62,538 bases of DNA from Propionispora vibrioides (GTDB taxonomy: Bacteria; Bacillota; Negativicutes; Propionisporales; Propionisporaceae), in assembly GCF_900110485.1 (NCBI RefSeq), contig NZ_FODY01000010.1, forward strand, positions 1 through 62,538. The letters are read 5' to 3'. Positions 60,147 to 62,538 of this stretch are shown here, piece after piece. Every line of letters starts with the position of its first letter. Position 1 is the stretch's first letter. The notes under the pieces are model-generated. The model made no database searches, was not told the DNA's origin, and worked only from the letters and a program-made list of their open reading frames with translations. A program made the position numbers and the translations under genes.

Positions 60147-61271
60147 TTAATCGACTGTCTCAGGCTGTGGTTCAATAAAGCTCCGTAAAAATTTCCGGTT
60201 ATGGGCGATTCTGGGATCGTCCGGCATATACTTGGCTGCTTGCTCATTATGTTCATGGGCCAACTGATATTTACCGATACGCGAATAACATACACATAGT
60301 TGGAGATGCGGCAGCCAGGTCCTGCAGCTATAATTAACCAGACCCCAGGTTTCAGAGGGCTGTTCCAACTGCGTGGCTGTTTTGTACCAGAAGATAGCCT
60401 GCAGCAATTGGTTGGCCTGCAGGAAATGAAAGCCTAAGCGGCAGCAGAAGTCCGCTCTGGGTGTATCGTAAGTAAAGGAAGTAAAAATATATTTAAGCTG
60501 GTTTTCCGGGTCCGACAAGTGATAGAAGCTGTCGGCCAGCTTGCCGCAGGCGCCGATGTTATCCTCTACCCAACCTTGTTTGGTGGCTAAAAAGCGCTGA
60601 TAATATTCGATGGCGCGGTTATATAACTGATGATCAAGCAGTTCATTGGCAAAATAATATAAGTCACGGGGTGAAAATATTTCACCTTTTTTTTGCCGTT
60701 CCTCATAAATGAGAAGATTGCGGTCCGCATCATGTTCCAGGGGACTGTGTGTAACTGCTATGTCACTGTGGAAAGCCTGGCCTGCAACCGCCAAATATTC
60801 ATGAACGGCACCGACCCATTGGAAGTTATTGGACCGTTTTACCAGACGATTGCGGCGGAGTTGGGAGGTCACCTTGCCATATTGATCGTGGGATAGGTTA
60901 TACAGCATGGTGATGGTGTCAATAGCAGGGTCTAACGGTGCATATTTTAATTGCAAGAATTTGCTTCGGTCTTCCGGTAAAAAAATATCATCGGCATCTA
61001 GCCAGAGAATATAGTCTTTGGTGGCCAGACTAAACGCGAAGTTCCTGGCTGCGGAAAAATCATGGATCCATTGGAAATGGTGAACCGAAGCGGTAAACTG
61101 ACCGGCAATTTCCTGGGTACGGTCAGTAGAACCGGTATCGACAACGATGATTTCATCAGCAATACCGGCTACTGATTCCAGGCAGCGGCCTAACACCTTC
61201 TCTTCATTTTTAACAATCATGCAAAGACTAATGCTGATTGATGATTGCGGCACTTCATTTGCTTCTTCCAC
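60147..61271 (-). CDS. GT2 glycosyltransferase with TPR-like tail (SunS-like group)
   Basis: 374 aa. GT2 domain (~10-200): ISLCMIVKNEEKVLGRCLESV, IIVVDTGSTDRTQEIA, HDFSAARNFAFSLATKDYILWLDADDIF (DxD) and WVGAVHEYL. The rest (~215-340) is helical repeats (ELLDHQLYNRAIEYYQRFL, GFHFLQANQLLQAIFWYKTA). This arrangement is found in protein-glycosylating enzymes. The start is GTG at 61271 with AGGAGG 8 bp upstream. It lies just downstream of, and on the same strand as, the collagen-like protein, a likely acceptor. Confidence 0.85.
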   Translation of the reverse strand: MEEANEVPQSSISISLCMIVKNEEKVLGRCLESVAGIADEIIVVDTGSTDRTQEIAGQFTASVHHFQWIHDFSAARNFAFSLATKDYILWLDADDIFLPEDRSKFLQLKYAPLDPAIDTITMLYNLSHDQYGKVTSQLRRNRLVKRSNNFQWVGAVHEYLAVAGQAFHSDIAVTHSPLEHDADRNLLIYEERQKKGEIFSPRDLYYFANELLDHQLYNRAIEYYQRFLATKQGWVEDNIGACGKLADSFYHLSDPENQLKYIFTSFTYDTPRADFCCRLGFHFLQANQLLQAIFWYKTATQLEQPSETWGLVNYSCRTWLPHLQLCVCYSRIGKYQLAHEHNEQAAKYMPDDPRIAHNRKFLRSFIEPQPETVD

Positions 61272-61419
61272 GTACCTAACCTCCTGAAGTCGTGTTGTAT
61301 TACTACATATGTTATGCTGCCTGAGAGACAGGAGTGACAGAGCTGGAAGCACAAGCGATCGATAAATCCGCCGGCGGTTTGTTAAAGTTCGTTAACTTGC
61401 TTGTGCTGTATAGTGAAAA

Positions 61420-61457
61420 CAAGAAGGATTCCTCTTCGTTTCCCGAAGAGGAATCCC
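61420..61457 (-). terminator. Terminator of collagen-like gene (minus strand)
   Basis: GGATTCCTCTTCG / CGAAGAGGAATCC stem; on the minus strand followed by TTCTTGTTTT. Confidence 0.8.
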
Positions 61458-61488
61458 GGTAATTATAAAAGAATATTGGTTTAAAAAA

Positions 61489-62538
<1,050 letters not shown>

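Overview
The window looks like a chromosome segment of a spore-forming, diderm (LPS-bearing) Firmicute, most likely Negativicutes/Sporomusaceae. The evidence is a mix rarely seen elsewhere. There are outer-membrane functions: a PgaA-type export porin and a heptosyltransferase. There are spore functions: a BclB-type collagen-like exosporium protein and a YjcZ-like small protein. Regulation is Firmicute-type: CIRCE, CsoR, BirA operators and c-di-GMP-I riboswitches. Taxonomy is inferred. No rRNA, tRNA or CRISPR array was recognised.

Layout. 1-2.5 kb: tail of an IS110 transposase, then a divergent YeiH-type transporter and LysR regulator. 2.8-4.7 kb: GDP-mannose dehydratase and a glycosyltransferase. 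4.7-7.2 kb: EAL-HDOD protein and a diguanylate cyclase. 7.5-9.5 kb: a C39-like protein and an MFS exporter. 9.6-13.3 kb: two tandem biotin synthases, elbB and bioY with a BirA operator. 13.7-16.1 kb: the carboxyspermidine route to spermidine. 16.2-20.5 kb: SmtB/ArsR-controlled Zn/Cd ATPase and a Bcr-type exporter. 20.5-24.1 kb: HD-GYP protein and a riboswitch-led chemoreceptor. 24.1-26.1 kb: several very small genes. 26.3-31 kb: a cysteine desulfurase-like enzyme, then a two-component system with a Spy/CpxP-like secreted protein. 31.4-36.8 kb: small sporulation/envelope genes, L,D-transpeptidase, split Cas4-like nuclease, CorC-type protein, YwbE, HAD phosphatase and an NRDD-like small protein. 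36.8-39.3 kb: riboswitch-led GGDEF-EAL protein. 40-42.8 kb: htpG with CIRCE, and queT. 42.9-49.7 kb: two tandem c-di-GMP-I riboswitches leading a pgaABCD-type poly-GlcNAc operon. 49.7-55.4 kb: SDR, LpdD-like protein, MocR/LysE pair and a second chemoreceptor. 55.6-58.4 kb: csoR-copA. 58.6-62.5 kb: heptosyltransferase, zinc ribbon protein, glycosyltransferase and the collagen-like protein that runs off the end.

Cyclic di-GMP links much of the window. It holds one probable cyclase, one HD-GYP protein, one GGDEF-EAL protein, one EAL-HDOD protein and four c-di-GMP-I riboswitches. These precede a chemoreceptor, the GGDEF-EAL gene and (as a tandem pair) the biofilm polysaccharide operon. The PgaC/PgaD pair is itself a known c-di-GMP target in enterobacteria, so control may act on both RNA and protein.

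The least explained signal is a dispersed family of foldback elements. Eleven start and end with CTAG (eight of about 160-170 bp, three of 47-90 bp). Their terminal arms pair with each other, and most long copies share a core with GTTGTCGTC and an apical GGCATAC/GGTATGCC hairpin. Two divergent copies lack the CTAG ends. They lie between genes, often touching a stop codon, and two pairs share a single CTAG. No transposase for them is visible.
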